Shown here: one piece after another, positions 1-11,100 of the stretch | Numbering within the stretch: position 1 is the stretch's first letter | Layout: every line of letters starts with the position of its first letter | Source: Polytrichum commune | Lineage: Eukaryota; Streptophyta; Polytrichopsida; Polytrichales; Polytrichaceae | Length of the DNA: 64,000 nucleotides | Assembly (NCBI GenBank): GCA_950295325.1 | Contig: OX485803.1 | Span: forward strand, 10,600,001-10,664,000 | Reading direction: 5' to 3' | Position numbers and translations under genes: made by a program | The notes under the pieces: generated by a model | Databases searched by the model: none | Seen by the model: the letters and a program-made list of their open reading frames with translations, nothing else | What the model was told of the DNA's origin: nothing

Positions 1-526
1 TGGAGAATGTGGAGCACTCTCGCGATGGCAAGACAAAGGAAGCAAAGACCAAAGGTGCGAGGGAGAGATTGACATAAGTCACATAAGTATTTCTTAATAC
101 TTAAAGGCTTATGTACGGTATGGAGACACCAAGTGAGACCTCTTATAGTAGCGATACGGAATACACAAGTGATAGTTCAAGTGGTAGTATAGAGTCAACG
201 GCACGGACTCCATTTAGGAGAGGGATATCCTTAAGGGCTTGTGTAGCTAAAGTAGCCGGATGGACGTTAGAAGCAAACAAAGACAAAATAGCACCCGAGC
301 ATAAGGAGGTTAAAATAACATAGTTAACTTGTGCATTCTCCACATACGTATTGAAATCGTACATTGAGTTGTTAAAAGTGAAATTCCAGTTAAATCCAAG
401 ACCACTTGAAGGGTGAACCTTGCACTATGGACTCATCCAAGTCCAAATCCAATACCGCGGAGGAATGTGAGCCCAAACCCACTACTCGGACTACGGACGC
501 TTAAGGGTGGGGGGTTTGGCCTCACA
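1..526 (+). mobile_element. 3' part of an LTR, family TGTGAG/CTCACA (copy 1, left end outside window)
   Basis: Homology to the solo LTRs at 6535-8104 and 43371-45103 runs from a small hairpin (85-102) through a short ORF (111-323) to the conserved end TTTGGCCTCACA at 515-526, where the similarity stops abruptly. The left part of the LTR is outside the window, so it cannot be said whether this is a solo LTR, a 5' LTR or a 3' LTR. Two bases after the end lies TGGGGAATC, which could be read as a primer-binding site, but I cannot match it to a tRNA with certainty. Confidence 0.75.
111..323 (+). CDS. LTR-embedded microprotein ORF, copy 1 (70 aa)
   Basis: This short ORF of unrecognised function lies inside the LTR. 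Its N-terminal half is Ser/Thr-rich and acidic. Residues 36-54 hold the family core RRGISLRACVAKVAGWTLE, with one Cys and one Trp that are invariant in all three copies. The start is at 111; a second Met (codon 4, position 120) is equally possible. Against copy 2 the core differs at eight synonymous codons and only one replacement (V for A). A 7-bp hairpin ends 8 nt upstream. The role is unknown: it could be a leader peptide of the retrotransposon RNA or an accessory protein. Confidence 0.6.
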   Translation: MYGMETPSETSYSSDTEYTSDSSSGSIESTARTPFRRGISLRACVAKVAGWTLEANKDKIAPEHKEVKIT

Positions 527-3500
527 GGTGGGGAATCTTTTTAACAACAAAAACAAGACCAGGTACCACGAGGGTCTCGAACCTCGGCTTGGGTATTGGA
601 CTGAGTATCAACCATCCTTAACCAAGGATTCACGTCCTCAACTTGGGTAACGGCTGGTCATCAACATGGTTACCACGAGGGTAGAGGCCACACAAGCTTA
701 CTTTATGAGTAAAACCATTAAGTAAGCCTTCAATTAACCAATGAGCCACTTGCAAAATTATGTGTCACTTAAAGTTAGCAAGCCGTTATACAATTAGTAG
801 GCCGCATCCACCATTAGTACATCACTTAAGATTAGTGAGTTAAGGCTACAATTAATAAACTTTTGAGAACAGTAGCCACTTAATGAACTATTTAGAATTT
901 AGTAAGCCACATTGCAAGCCACTTAGGATGAATGGACTCTAGATCAACCAACTACCACTTAGGCCACATAGGTGAGATCAAACGGAGGTGGAAGTAAATA
1001 AGGCCAAGAAATGACTTCTTGGTTAGCCTTAGGAATTTTTACCATATCTAGATAATACATAGGTAGATTCTAGAATGCAGTCTACCACATTTTTTATTGT
1101 AAAAGAAGATGGAGTTATATGTATTCCCTTTGAGGATGTCCGGAAAAGCTATCTTCATCTTCTTAGAAAAATAAGAGATATAGGAATATAATAGGGTGGT
1201 ACATGTTAGACACCACCTTCTGCTATATATCGAGTCGGGATTAGAGTTACCATACCTTTTCACGACGATAGGCTACATGAGAGCTAGGTCCTTTGTATCT
1301 TTACCATTTTGGAATACAAGAGCTTGAAGCTCAAACCTTCTTCTTAGTTATTCAAGATAGAGTAATTGATAGCGTAGACATCATCAAGTTGATTATGTTT
1401 GAGAGAGTTGATGAGTGCCATGCATAGGAACTCACATGAGGTGATATAGACATATGAGTCAGAAATTGAATATGATTGAGAAATTTTTATAGAGCTTACA
1501 AGCTGTGAGACATTGTAAAAATTGAAAGGCAATTGTATAAGGAGTGAAATTATAAACATGAACATGTGGTGAGAGAAACTGTAGTAATGAAAGGCAATTG
1601 TGTAAGTGTGGAGAGATCATAGAAGTTCACATGAGGTGAGAGTATTCCAAGTTTATGATTGGAATGGTTTACCAAGAAAGACTCAAGAAAATTTAGCACT
1701 CATATGTGTAAGAGAGAATATCGGAAGGAGAATGTATGAGGTTGCATGCAAGGATGTTGATATTTGAATATGTGTAACTCTCTGAATCAATGTCGCTATG
1801 AGACTAAGAGTTATCAAGTTCTTGATATAAGCCAATCAAAATTTATTCCTTACATATCTATTTCATTCCACTACATTCTTATTATAATGATTCTTGAACT
1901 TACATAATCTATGTTTCATAATTATGATTGATTGCCTAAGATAATTAAATACGACGAGTGATATGACTATAAAGGGTGTCATGATATAATCTTTAAAATG
2001 ATAAAATTTGAGTATATGAATATATTACCAAGATTGTATGTTGTATTATTTATGCTCTAAAAATAGACTGTGAATGTTATAGCTAAACCTTAAAATAATT
2101 AAGAGCTCCACTAATTATAGAATATTCTTTATTCATAACTAGACTTGTGATATATTGATGGCACTAAATTTAGACTGACTGTTTATAGCTGAACTATCAT
2201 ACACTAAGATGTTGCACTATAAATAGAGTGTAATTGAGTTGTAGGAGAGATTGTAATACAACTATTATGAATGTGCTTAAAATAGACTGTACTACACATA
2301 GTTGTGGTATCCAAATGACATTGTTATGAGAAGAGGATTATTATAAGAAGGATTGAAATTTAAGAGGTCTTACTAAGTTGATAGAATGAGTCAAGGATGC
2401 CTCAAGAGTTGATAAGAAATTGGAAGGTTAGTAGAGGCATTACCACACATGTAAAGAGGAAATCTTCAGTACATGGAAAGAAAGTGTCTAACAACAATTT
2501 CAATATTATTAAGTTGTTATCCACACATGTTTTAATGGAAGAAGTTCCGGTAACATAGACTAACAATTAGGAGACTAGAAAATAAGAGTTGAGAGAGAAT
2601 TTTTTCTGGAACGAAAGGTAACTTGATTACTTGAAGAGATGTTACGTGCTTGTTATTTGGTTACTTGGCTACTTGTTTATTTAGCTACTTGATTACTTGG
2701 CAACTTGTTTATTTAACTACTTGATTACTTGGCAATTTGAAGAAAAGTTACGTGTTGCTTGAAGAAAGGCTACTTGGTTACTTGAAGAAGGTTATGTGCA
2801 ACTCAAGATACTTAGAAGAAAGGAGAAGATTTGTTACTTGGCTACTTACCAATTTTAGAAGAAGAGCTAATTTGTTACATGGTTACTTAGTTACTTAAGA
2901 TACTTAGTTATTGTAGAAATAGTGAACTAGTTACTTGAGAAGAAGAGGAGATAACTGCAACACGTGAAGAAGTTAGAACACTATGACACACGAAGAGAAG
3001 AGAACAAGATCTAGATCAAAATAGGAAGTAACACTCGAGCTTAAAGAGACAACTGCGGCACATGAAGAAGTTCAACACAAGAAGAAAGTTACAAACAAAT
3101 AAGTTGATAGATTAGAATCAACACTTGGTCAAACAAGACTACTTGAAGAGATATCATCAAGAAAAGAAGTTCACTAAAACAAAATATGACTTTTAAATTA
3201 TACTTAAAAATCCATCATGATGAATACAAGGTAGAGGAGCTTTTAAAAGAAGGGTCCAAAAAGAATGATTTATTTTCTAAAGCTCTATGTACAATTAATC
3301 TAGAATCCGGTATGAATGAACAATTCAACAAAATTGATATCGCACTGCAAAGGTCGAGCCTAGTTGCATGGAGGAGATCACGAGGGCATGAGGGGGCGAG
3401 GGCGAGTGTAGCGAGGAAGCAACCACACATTAACTAAACATGACCTAGGAAGTTTTGGTTGGCTGACCCAAATTGGGAGGATTCAATGAAATAGTATATC

Positions 3501-3767
3501 CCGGTAATGCTCGGTAGTTGCAGAAGCCTCCACCCCTCTGGCACTTGGTCTATTGTGCCACCGCCTTTGCCAATGCAATCAACAACTTGCTTCTGCACAA
3601 GTTGAATATCAAGCTCGTCTTCCAATCCACCCTCCACATGTGCATCATGGATTGGATCATCAACTGGGTTGGGAGTATAAGTATCACAAGTCCGTTGCGG
3701 GCCTTCATCATTTATGATTAGGGCTTTGCAAGCGTTATAATGTTGCTCTTAGCCACCTAGAGGTAGT
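527..3767. other. Non-genic stretch, possibly decayed retrotransposon interior
   Basis: No convincing gene is seen. At 2640-2900 a degenerate repeat of TTACTTGG-like units (TTACTTGGCTACTTG and variants) is present. An 83-codon ORF at 3186-3437 has no recognisable domain and its end runs through a G-rich, low-complexity stretch; I do not call it a gene. The region follows directly on the LTR at 1-526 and may be internal sequence of a non-coding retrotransposon, but no polypurine tract or second LTR could be tied to it. Confidence 0.4.
2640..2900. repeat. Degenerate TTACTTGG-type simple repeat
   Basis: Many overlapping variants of (T)TACTTGGCTACTTG(TT) occur in about 260 bases, with spacings of roughly 15 to 45 bases. 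The array is old and imperfect. No function can be read from it. Confidence 0.6.
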
Positions 3768-6359
3768 TAGGCCTTGGCAAGGTAAGGTAAAAGGTAAACG
3801 GGTAATCTAGTTGAGCTACCTTAACCTTACCCATTACCCTACCCTATTGCTACTTGTTAACATTTACCGTTTACACTTACCCACATTTTTGAAAGGTAAT
3901 TACCCTGTGACATTGATTATTGTTTATCAAATGATTTCGGCCTCCCAAACAAGGCATTCAAATTGCGAATTCATCAATTCTACAACCCCATTGTCAAGGA
4001 TCTCGTCTTCCCAATGGTCTTGCTCGACTGCGATTTGATCAAAAATGGCAGCAACAATGTCACCGAGCACCTTCTCCATCTCGGCCGCTGCCTTAGCCCG
4101 ATTCGATGCTACCTTTATCACGCATGCGTCAATCCAAGACCGCAAGCACATTGTCTAAATAAACACGGACGATGACAGCGACTGCCTCACGGCCGTGAAC
4201 TCGCGTCCTGCCACGCTATTCACGCGCTCTGATGGCGTTGACGTTGCATGCGTGCCAAGGCAGTCTGCTGCCATCTGGTAATGTGCAGGAAACACATCCT
4301 TCCGCGCCATCCACCACTCCATCACGTCGATAAACGACGATGATGGGACGACGCCAAGGCTGAGGTATTTTTCAACCTCGTCACCAATCTCTTCCCCGAC
4401 GTTTTGCACCTGCTTGAACATGGCAATGAAGAGCGTATCGACATGATCAAGTAGAGGAGTCAGCGCGGCAACGATGTTCGAGTACCAACGCTAAATCAGA
4501 GAGCAAATTAGAGCTGTGATTTGGCCCATTGCCGCAGGATCGGTCGGCTGTGGTAGCTACAGGTTTAGGTACGCGGCCACGATAGCCGGTTCTTGAACAA
4601 GAAGCTTCTCGTACTGCTTTAGCTTCGCCTTCATGCCGGTAGCCGTTAGGTCCTGAGCAATACCTTTGAGCGCTATCTCTCCATTATCGTAGTGTTTGAT
4701 GAGATGTGTGATGGATGCGGACACCAAATCCAGAGATGTTTTGCGATTAGCCACCAACGATTCCATAACCTGCCGGGGTGGACGCAGGAACGCAGTCACA
4801 CCAGCAATACGTTCCCATTGTTCATCAGACAACACACCAACGCCAATTTCGTTGTTGTAAAGATTCATGATGTGATCCACTGGAACCCTCTTGCTGAAGG
4901 CATCGCTACCCATTTCATGGGTCGAGTTCCACATCGTTGGACAATCTTGATGTGTTGGTTCTTTGCTCGCGAAACCAGCCAGATCAGCTTCGCGACGATA
5001 TGCTTGGCGCATGGTCTTGCTACGACGAATACATACAAGTGCCTGCCGGAGTTGTGCATTGATGTCTTTGATGCGCATCAACACCTTCAAAACAACTAGC
5101 TGAACGGAATGGTCGGCGCAATGGACGTGATTGCATGAGCGCATATGTTCGTATCCGACTGTAGCATTGATCAGCTAGAACATGTGCTTCACGGCAGCAG
5201 TCGCATCAGAGTCGTTGTCACTCACGACATTTAACAGTTTGGTTAGCACGTTCAATCCCATCCCCTTCAAATGCTCGAAAAGGTCTTTAGCAATGCGCAC
5301 GCCAACGCCACGTCCACTCGTAACGTCGATGATGGTCAACAACAAGCTCTTCGACTTGGTTGTGACAGTGTCGATCCAATGTGTAGTCACAACATAGAAC
5401 CTTTTCAAATTGCGGTTTGACCACCCATCCAACGTCAATGAGATAGCGACATTTAATGAAGAGAAGAATGCAGCCAACAAAGTCCTTGCGATCAGGTACA
5501 ACTCCATGATGCGCCTAAGGATTGTGCGTGTCGATGGTGGCGAGTACCCATTTGTCAGAGATTGCAATAGTTCCTTGAATCGAGTGCCTCCTGCCGCTCG
5601 AAATGAGATGTCTCCACCAATGACAAAATCAACAACAACATTCTCGTATTTACGACCAACATGATCTGGAAAGGACATTGGTTTTAGTGTTGTTTGTACC
5701 AAAATGTCGGAACCTGGGGCAGACGATACCTTGTCGCTACCAGCATGGGAAAAACCGTGCTTGCTGGAGAGATGGGCCTTCCAACCAGAGCAGTTTGTCT
5801 TGCTCGCGAACCATTTCTTGCAGTGGCCGCATTGGCGCTTCCCCTTTTATGCCAAGGGATCGCCCTCCATCCAACCATGGGTGTGCGCCCAGGAAAATTC
5901 CCCACGAGCACGCTTGCGTTTTGTGGGCCAGGGTTGTGCGACCGGCATCCGCCAAATCAATCACCACAACATCGGAATGGGATCCGACATCGTTGCTGAT
6001 GCGGTCTTCATCTCCGGCTTCGCTGCTGGAGCTTCCCATCTTCACCGCCGATCTCTAAGCAAGCCGTCCGGGACTCAATCAAACCTCACTGCCTCAATTC
6101 GAACTCCGTACGGACGTCCGGTCTCCGAAGCCCCGAATCCGGATACGAGGGCCGAGCCGCCAAGGTGCTGCACTACCGATGCACTAGCCACTGGTAAGGG
6201 TTTAGGGTTAAAGGGTTTAGGGTAATTTACAGGTAACCTTGATCAACTACCTTTACCCTACCCTTTAACTTACTCCATTGTCTACCTTAGTGATTTACCC
6301 TAGAACTTTACCCTTTTACCGGGTAGAAAAGGTAAATTACCTTACCTTGCCTTGGCCTA
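3768..6359 (-). mobile_element. hAT DNA transposon, complete ends, 8-bp target duplication
   Basis: Both ends are visible. The left end reads TAGGCCTTGGCAAGGTAAGG and the right end, on the other strand, TAGGCCAAGGCAAGGTAAGG: a terminal inverted repeat of about 23 bp with two mismatches. The flanks carry a perfect 8-bp duplication, GAGGTAGT, at 3760-3767 and 6360-6367, as expected of hAT insertion. Just inside both ends are many GGTAA/TTACC motifs, which look like subterminal transposase-binding repeats. The interior holds a hAT transposase on the minus strand that is broken by stops, so the copy is probably not autonomous. Confidence 0.93.
3927..5890 (-). pseudogene. hAT transposase with BED zinc finger, broken
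   Basis: Read on the minus strand, the protein starts near 5890 with a BED finger: the segment QCGHCKKWFASK...GWKAHLSSKH (about 5840-5760) gives a C-x2-C...H-x4-H pattern. The RNase H-like core follows (5702-5175), with LTLDGWSNR carrying the first catalytic Asp and VVSDNDSDA the second. An alpha-helical insertion region runs 5144-4557. The hAT dimerisation tail (EVEKYLSL...EWWMARKDVFP...ATSTPSERVNSVAG) lies at about 4370-4190 and the C-terminus continues to 3927. In-frame stops interrupt it at about 5848 (just before the finger), at about 5176, between 4557 and 4421, and at about 4155. The domain order is that of a normal hAT transposase, so this is a decayed copy rather than a fragment. Confidence 0.85.
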
Positions 6360-6623
6360 GAGGTAGTGGTGGGTTTGGGTTGGCCGACCCAAACTACTCA
6401 ACCACGGGTGGGGTGTCGAGGGCACCAAGAGGGACTTCAAGAGAGGGAGAGATTGGGGCACCCAACCCAAAGATGGCATGGTCATTCCGCTAGTGGGAGG
6501 GGGTTTATGTTGTAGGCATATGAGGAGGGAGGGGTGTGAGCCCAAAATGGTGCCCACATGTGGTGATTAACTCTTCGAACCCAATTTGTGTTTGACTTTG
6601 ATGTGTTATGTTTATTCACAAAA

Positions 6624-6632
6624 CATAAAAAG
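6624..6632 (+). promoter_or_regulatory. TATA-like box of LTR copy 2
   Basis: CATAAAAAG lies 90 bases into the LTR. Copy 3 has TATAAAAAG at the matching place (43458-43466), and the flanking sequence (GAGTG/GAATG..GGTGTG) is conserved. The assignment as promoter is inferred from position. Confidence 0.45.
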
Positions 6633-7246
6633 AGTGAAGTGTGGTGTGAATTTAAGTTTAGGCATTAGAATGTGTTGTGTGATTATTTCAAGGTTGAATT
6701 CAATAAGAGTATGCCTTGATAATGTGAGTAGGGGGTAAGGTGAAGCAAGGTGAGCTCTGCGGGTTAAATGCCCACTTTTGGATCCACCTTGGTAGTTTAG
6801 GAAGAAGGAAGCTTGGTGGATGGGGATTAGTCCCTACTTTGGAGGAGAAGGTTAAAGGATTGTGATTGGGGGTGCTAATCCTCTCCCCTATCCTCACCTC
6901 TCTCTCCCTCTCTCCCTCTCTCCCTCTTTGTTACTTAAGGTGTTTTTTCTCTCATTTTCTTCTCTCTCCATCAAGCGCTCTCAAGGGAGCAAGCTCTTAA
7001 GAGCTTGAGCCACGTGTGTGGGTTAGTAGTTTTTAGTGAAGTTAATTAGTTAAGCTCTCTCTCTCAAGTTCTCCCACGGGAGTGAGCTCTTATAGCTTGA
7101 AAGCCACGTGTGTGGATTAGTTAGCCTTAGTAATGTTAGAGAGTTAGTTTAGTTAATTAGTTCAAATCACGAAATCGAGTAGTAAGTATCTAATTAGAGG
7201 CTTAGGGTCACCAAATTAGTTTGTAGTTTAGAAGGTCCAGCATACT

Positions 7247-7540
7247 GAGGAACTACTGGCCTCGGTCCAACATACTAAGGGCTACCAGCATACTAAGGAG
7301 CTACTGTCCTCGGACCAGCCGGCCGAGGAGCTACTGGCCTCGGTCCAGCATACTAAGGGCTACTAGCATACTAAGGAGCTACTGTCCTCGGACCAGCTGG
7401 CCGAGGAGCTACTGGCCTCGGTCCAGCATACTAAGGTGCTACTGTCCTCGGACCAGCCGGCCGAGGAGCTACTGGCCTCGGCCCAGCCTACTAAGGGCTA
7501 CCAGCATACTAAGGAGCTACTGTCCTCGGACCAGCCGATT
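7247..7540. repeat. 78-bp tandem repeat array inside LTR copy 2
   Basis: Four head-to-tail units begin near 7247, 7325, 7403 and 7463; the third has lost 18 bases. Each unit contains CTAAGGAGCTACTG, GTCCTCGGACCAGC and GGCCTCGGTCCAGC. The related LTR at 43371-45103 has a different array (67-bp unit) at the same place, sharing only the core CTAAGG(A/G)GCTACTG...GGACC. Confidence 0.9.
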
Positions 7541-7763
7541 AAGGAGCAAGGGTAAACCAAGCCGAGCTGAGATGGGTAGACCTGATAATTAGTTGAAGAC
7601 TAGGCTAGCTAAACCATCACCTAATGAGTGATGTGGGTGACTTTAGAATTAGGACTTAGGGAGATGGCTTACTTAGATCAATCAATGTGTGAGTTGTGTG
7701 ATTAGATAGCTAGGAGGGTGTGTGGTTTTTACAAGCAATTGTGTTTGAGGTTAACCATTGAGG

Positions 7764-7781
7764 AAGTGTTTTTCAACACTT
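7764..7781 (+). promoter_or_regulatory. Conserved hairpin upstream of LTR microprotein ORF (copy 2)
   Basis: AAGTGTT-TTTC-AACACTT is a perfect 7-bp stem with a 4-base loop. Copy 3 has the same sequence at 44642-44659. Copy 1 (85-102) has AAGTATT-TCTT-AATACTT, where a G-C pair has become A-T on both sides, so pairing is kept. The ORF starts 35 nt downstream. Confidence 0.6.
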
Positions 7782-7816
7782 ACATCTTTTTGGTAAAAAT
7801 CAATCGCTTATAAAAA

Positions 7817-7972
7817 ATGGACAAAATGGAGGACTCTAGCAAAGGCAATGTGAAGGAAAGGATAATCAAAGGCCAAAGGAGAATATCCTTGAGAGCTTGT
7901 GTTGCCAAGGCCGCCGGTTGGACTCTAGAAAAGGCCAACGCGACCACGAGCCAAGAGGCTACCTCTAAATAA
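7817..7972 (+). CDS. LTR-embedded microprotein ORF, copy 2 (51 aa)
   Basis: The ORF begins ATGGACAAAATGGAG and ends TAA at 7970-7972. The peptide starts MDKMEDSSKG, is basic in the middle, and holds the core RRISLRACVAKAAGWTLEKAN at residues 21-41. It ends with a short polar tail. Compared with copy 3 the 18 codons of SLRACVAKAAGWTLEKAN differ at ten codons, all at the third position and all synonymous. The rest of the peptide is much less conserved. The core could form an amphipathic helix with one Cys and one Trp. I recognise no known family, and no signal peptide or membrane segment is visible. Confidence 0.65.
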   Translation: MDKMEDSSKGNVKERIIKGQRRISLRACVAKAAGWTLEKANATTSQEATSK

Positions 7973-8058
7973 ACAAAGTAATTCAAAATGACATGAATGC
8001 TTAATGATGTGAAGAGATCAATTTTCACGCTACATACACTACATGTGATTCCCAAGAC

Positions 8059-8090
8059 CATCACCCGGACTAGGACGCTTAAGGGTGGTG
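8059..8090 (+). other. Conserved hairpin near the 3' end of LTR copy 2
   Basis: CATCACCC pairs with GGGTGGTG (one T-G wobble) around a 16-base loop GGACTAGGACGCTTAA. The same structure occurs in copy 3 (45057-45090, nine perfect pairs) and in weaker form in copy 1 (about 479-515). The loop is almost invariant. It lies 14 bases before the LTR end. Confidence 0.6.
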
Positions 8091-8104
8091 GAATTGGCCT
8101 CACA

Positions 8105-11100
8105 AGGGGGCAAAAGTGTTGGGGCCCCTAGGTGCTCCCCACGTGTAGGGTCGTCCATCTACTACACAGAGGCATATGGAAAATGGTGAGCCATGTAGAC
8201 TAAGTTTTCTGGCCATATGCACTCTATAAGTTTTTTGGGGGATTACGTGAGGCGGGGGGTTGTTTGTTTAGGGGCTATTTACCTTCAAGGCATGTGTGAG
8301 TCAAATTTTTGGTCAACTAGTTTCACTATAGGCAAATAGGAAAGTAGCTAGATGAAGTAACACCTAGGTAGATGAAAATAATTAACTATAGGCAATGGTA
8401 GGTAGTTATAACCATAGGCACAAGCTTAAGGGCCCATAGTTGGTTATAGTTCAACCATCGTCTTCCCCGCCGAGCACAAAGAGGCAAGGGGAGTCGGGAG
8501 AAGCAAGTTTTTTCTTTGAACATCCCATCGATGAAAAGTTTGGAAACAAAACTAAAACTCCTTGTCACAAAATTCAAAAATACATTTACGCAAATCAACA
8601 CAATCGCCACACAATCTCCATACAATGTGCACACTCCCTACTAGTTCATAAACGGCGACTAGAAAACCAACAATCTATCGCAGATCTTCAAGACCCACCA
8701 TAGATCATAAATTGAAAAGAACGCATTAGAAATACAAACTTATGCTATCATACTTACACTACATCTTGCAAACAAACAACCCATTACAAAATTCCTAAAC
8801 CCACCATTATAGATATATATTTGGTAGTGGTACAAATCATTGTTTTAGCTCAATTGATTAGGGACTAGTCACTAGTTGAAAGTACATTTCCTGCCTTTAT
8901 TCACAAGAGCAACACCAAGCCATTTTACAATTACACCCACTCAAATGAGCTCCACAAGGATCAAACTCGGACCAAATTATATGGAATTCAAATTCACTTC
9001 CAACCAACATGGATTTAATGACCTGGTGCCCACTCGATGCCAACAATACACCCTTATAGCCTACCTCCCAAAAATACTATACTTCTGGACAACACCCAAC
9101 AAACATGGTTACATGCTACATGCTACATGCTACTATTATTGGTAACCCATTACCGGTTATTAACAAATTGTCTACTCTTTACAAAGGAAAGTAGTTCTAC
9201 ATCTAACGCCATTGTCCCTTAAGATGTGGCCACGGATGTCTTACAAGCAAACACTCTATTCACTCTAGTCTTCCAAGAGTTATTTTTCTTTTCCCAATAT
9301 GGTTCCAACTTAGGCTTGGCATATGCCCCCCCCCCCCCCAATCCCTTATCACCTACCTTTGGGGCCGCTACACCTTCTACCCTCTACTTTGTGCCCTTTG
9401 AAGTCACGCCCCCGCCCCCCTCTTGGTGTCATGCACTTGTCAACCAAGTGAGTGCAATTTATAAAGTGAGTGCATCTACCATAGAACATGACCTTTAATA
9501 TCTTCTATTGTATAGGTGCATATTCAAATGATAAGGTACCAATGCCTTCAAAATACCACCTTCTTTTTGGCAACACTTTCATCATCAAGGTCAATAATTT
9601 ATGGGTTTGTCACTCAAAAAAGTTAGAAACCCATGTGCAATTATGTGACAGTCAGGTCCCCATAGAAGGGTATAGATGGATGAAAATTCTTCATTTTCAT
9701 CCACTATCATAGATGATTTTGTAAGAACTTGTTTCTTCTTTGTCATCCCTAAGCTTTGTGCCTTCGTATTTGTGTGGTCTAAAGTTGGTGTGGTCTAAAG
9801 TTGTGTTTCCCACTGCATTATGCATTTTTGTGGTGACTTTGAATGGGGCTTTCACGGGTGGGGAATTGTTCTTAAACAAACATACCCCTCAATAAAATAA
9901 AAATAAAAAGTAACTATATGGTACCTCAAGGGGTGCATTGTTCATTAGAAACCTAAATGATGTGCGTGGGTCACTATGAAATTAAGTCCCCTATACACAA
10001 GAAGTTTGTAGAGAAAAATAAAATGTATACATACTAATGGTTGACTAGACAATGGACTTAGGTATTTATACTAAGATTTTCAATTTAAATTAGTTGATAA
10101 ATAAATGCACTACATATACAAAATATAATTTATGAATTATATATGCCTTTTTACATATAGAATCCACTTTCACTTCCAATGAGAAAATCATTGAACACTT
10201 TTTCATACATATTAACACGTAACTCAACGATTGCATCAAACAAACAAAGACAAGAGCATAAAGACTTACCCACAATCCAAAGAGCAAAAGTCAAGGAGCC
10301 CATGAGCAAACCTAGAACCTCCAATTGGTAAAAACCTAGAACCCAAATGCAAACCCTAACAAAAATGGACAAGGTAGTCATTGAGTACTATCACCATATG
10401 ACAACAATGGACAAAAACATGAATGGGATGAAACTAACATATTTATTGTCAATTTAATCTCACCTTAGGGCACCCTTTTGTACATCTACATTTACGTCAA
10501 AATATTGAATAGCATTTTGAAATGTACACACTAGAGAAAAATAATACTTCTTGCTTATGTATACTTCAAGTAAATAACCCTTCTTACACTCATGTTTGTG
10601 CATGGTTTGAAGAGTCCGCCCCCTGAGTATGGTACCATTAAATCATAAGTGAATTTTCTTTTGAAAACTAAAGGGGTCCAAAAAATACTACAGTGCACCA
10701 AGCTACCCTCCATTTTATTAACCCTTGGACGCATGTGTATACATGATAACATACTAAGTGACTGACTTGAGCAACAAGTGAGTGCAACAATGCCATCAAG
10801 TAAGTCGTAATTGTCAAAAATGATTAATAATAATATGCAGCATTATGTACAAAATAACACCACTTTGGCCATTCACAATAACAGTGTAAGACGGATGCAA
10901 GAATGCTATAAGAAGAGCATCAACTTTGGCCAATCACAATGGCTAATCAAGGATCTATCCACTCAACGAGGCGGTGTAAGAAGTGATCCACAAAAGGTGG
11001 ACAACACCTTCATTTTATAGAAGACTCTCATCTACAATAAGGTTGAATTTGTGGTGATTCTCACCTAGCAATCCAACATCAATGGAACCCCCTAGTGGGG

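Larger units (their letters stand above)
6535..8104 (+). mobile_element. Solo LTR, family TGTGAG/CTCACA (copy 2, 1570 bp)
   Basis: The element starts TGTGAGCCCAAA and ends TTTGGCCTCACA, so its ends form an imperfect 12-bp inverted repeat and obey the TG...CA rule. The flanks carry a perfect 5-bp duplication, AGGGG (6530-6534 and 8105-8109). No internal retrotransposon DNA is attached, so it is a solo LTR. In order it holds a TATA-like CATAAAAAG at 6624, a pyrimidine-rich run (6889-6935), a 78-bp tandem array (7247-7540), a hairpin (7764-7781), a 51-codon ORF (7817-7972) and an end hairpin (8059-8090). The TATA-like box near the left end means most of the LTR, ORF included, would lie downstream of the transcription start. 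Confidence 0.88.

Noticed and set aside
568-590. GGTCTCGAACC resembling a tRNA B box
   Set aside because: No A box at the right distance and no cloverleaf could be drawn.
5684-6225. Plus-strand ORFs of 100-173 codons
   Set aside because: They are shadows of the minus-strand hAT transposase N-terminal region and of the element end.
9327-9339. C homopolymer as a possible G-tipped MITE end like 28287-28629
   Set aside because: No matching G tract with CTC border or 8-bp duplication was found nearby.
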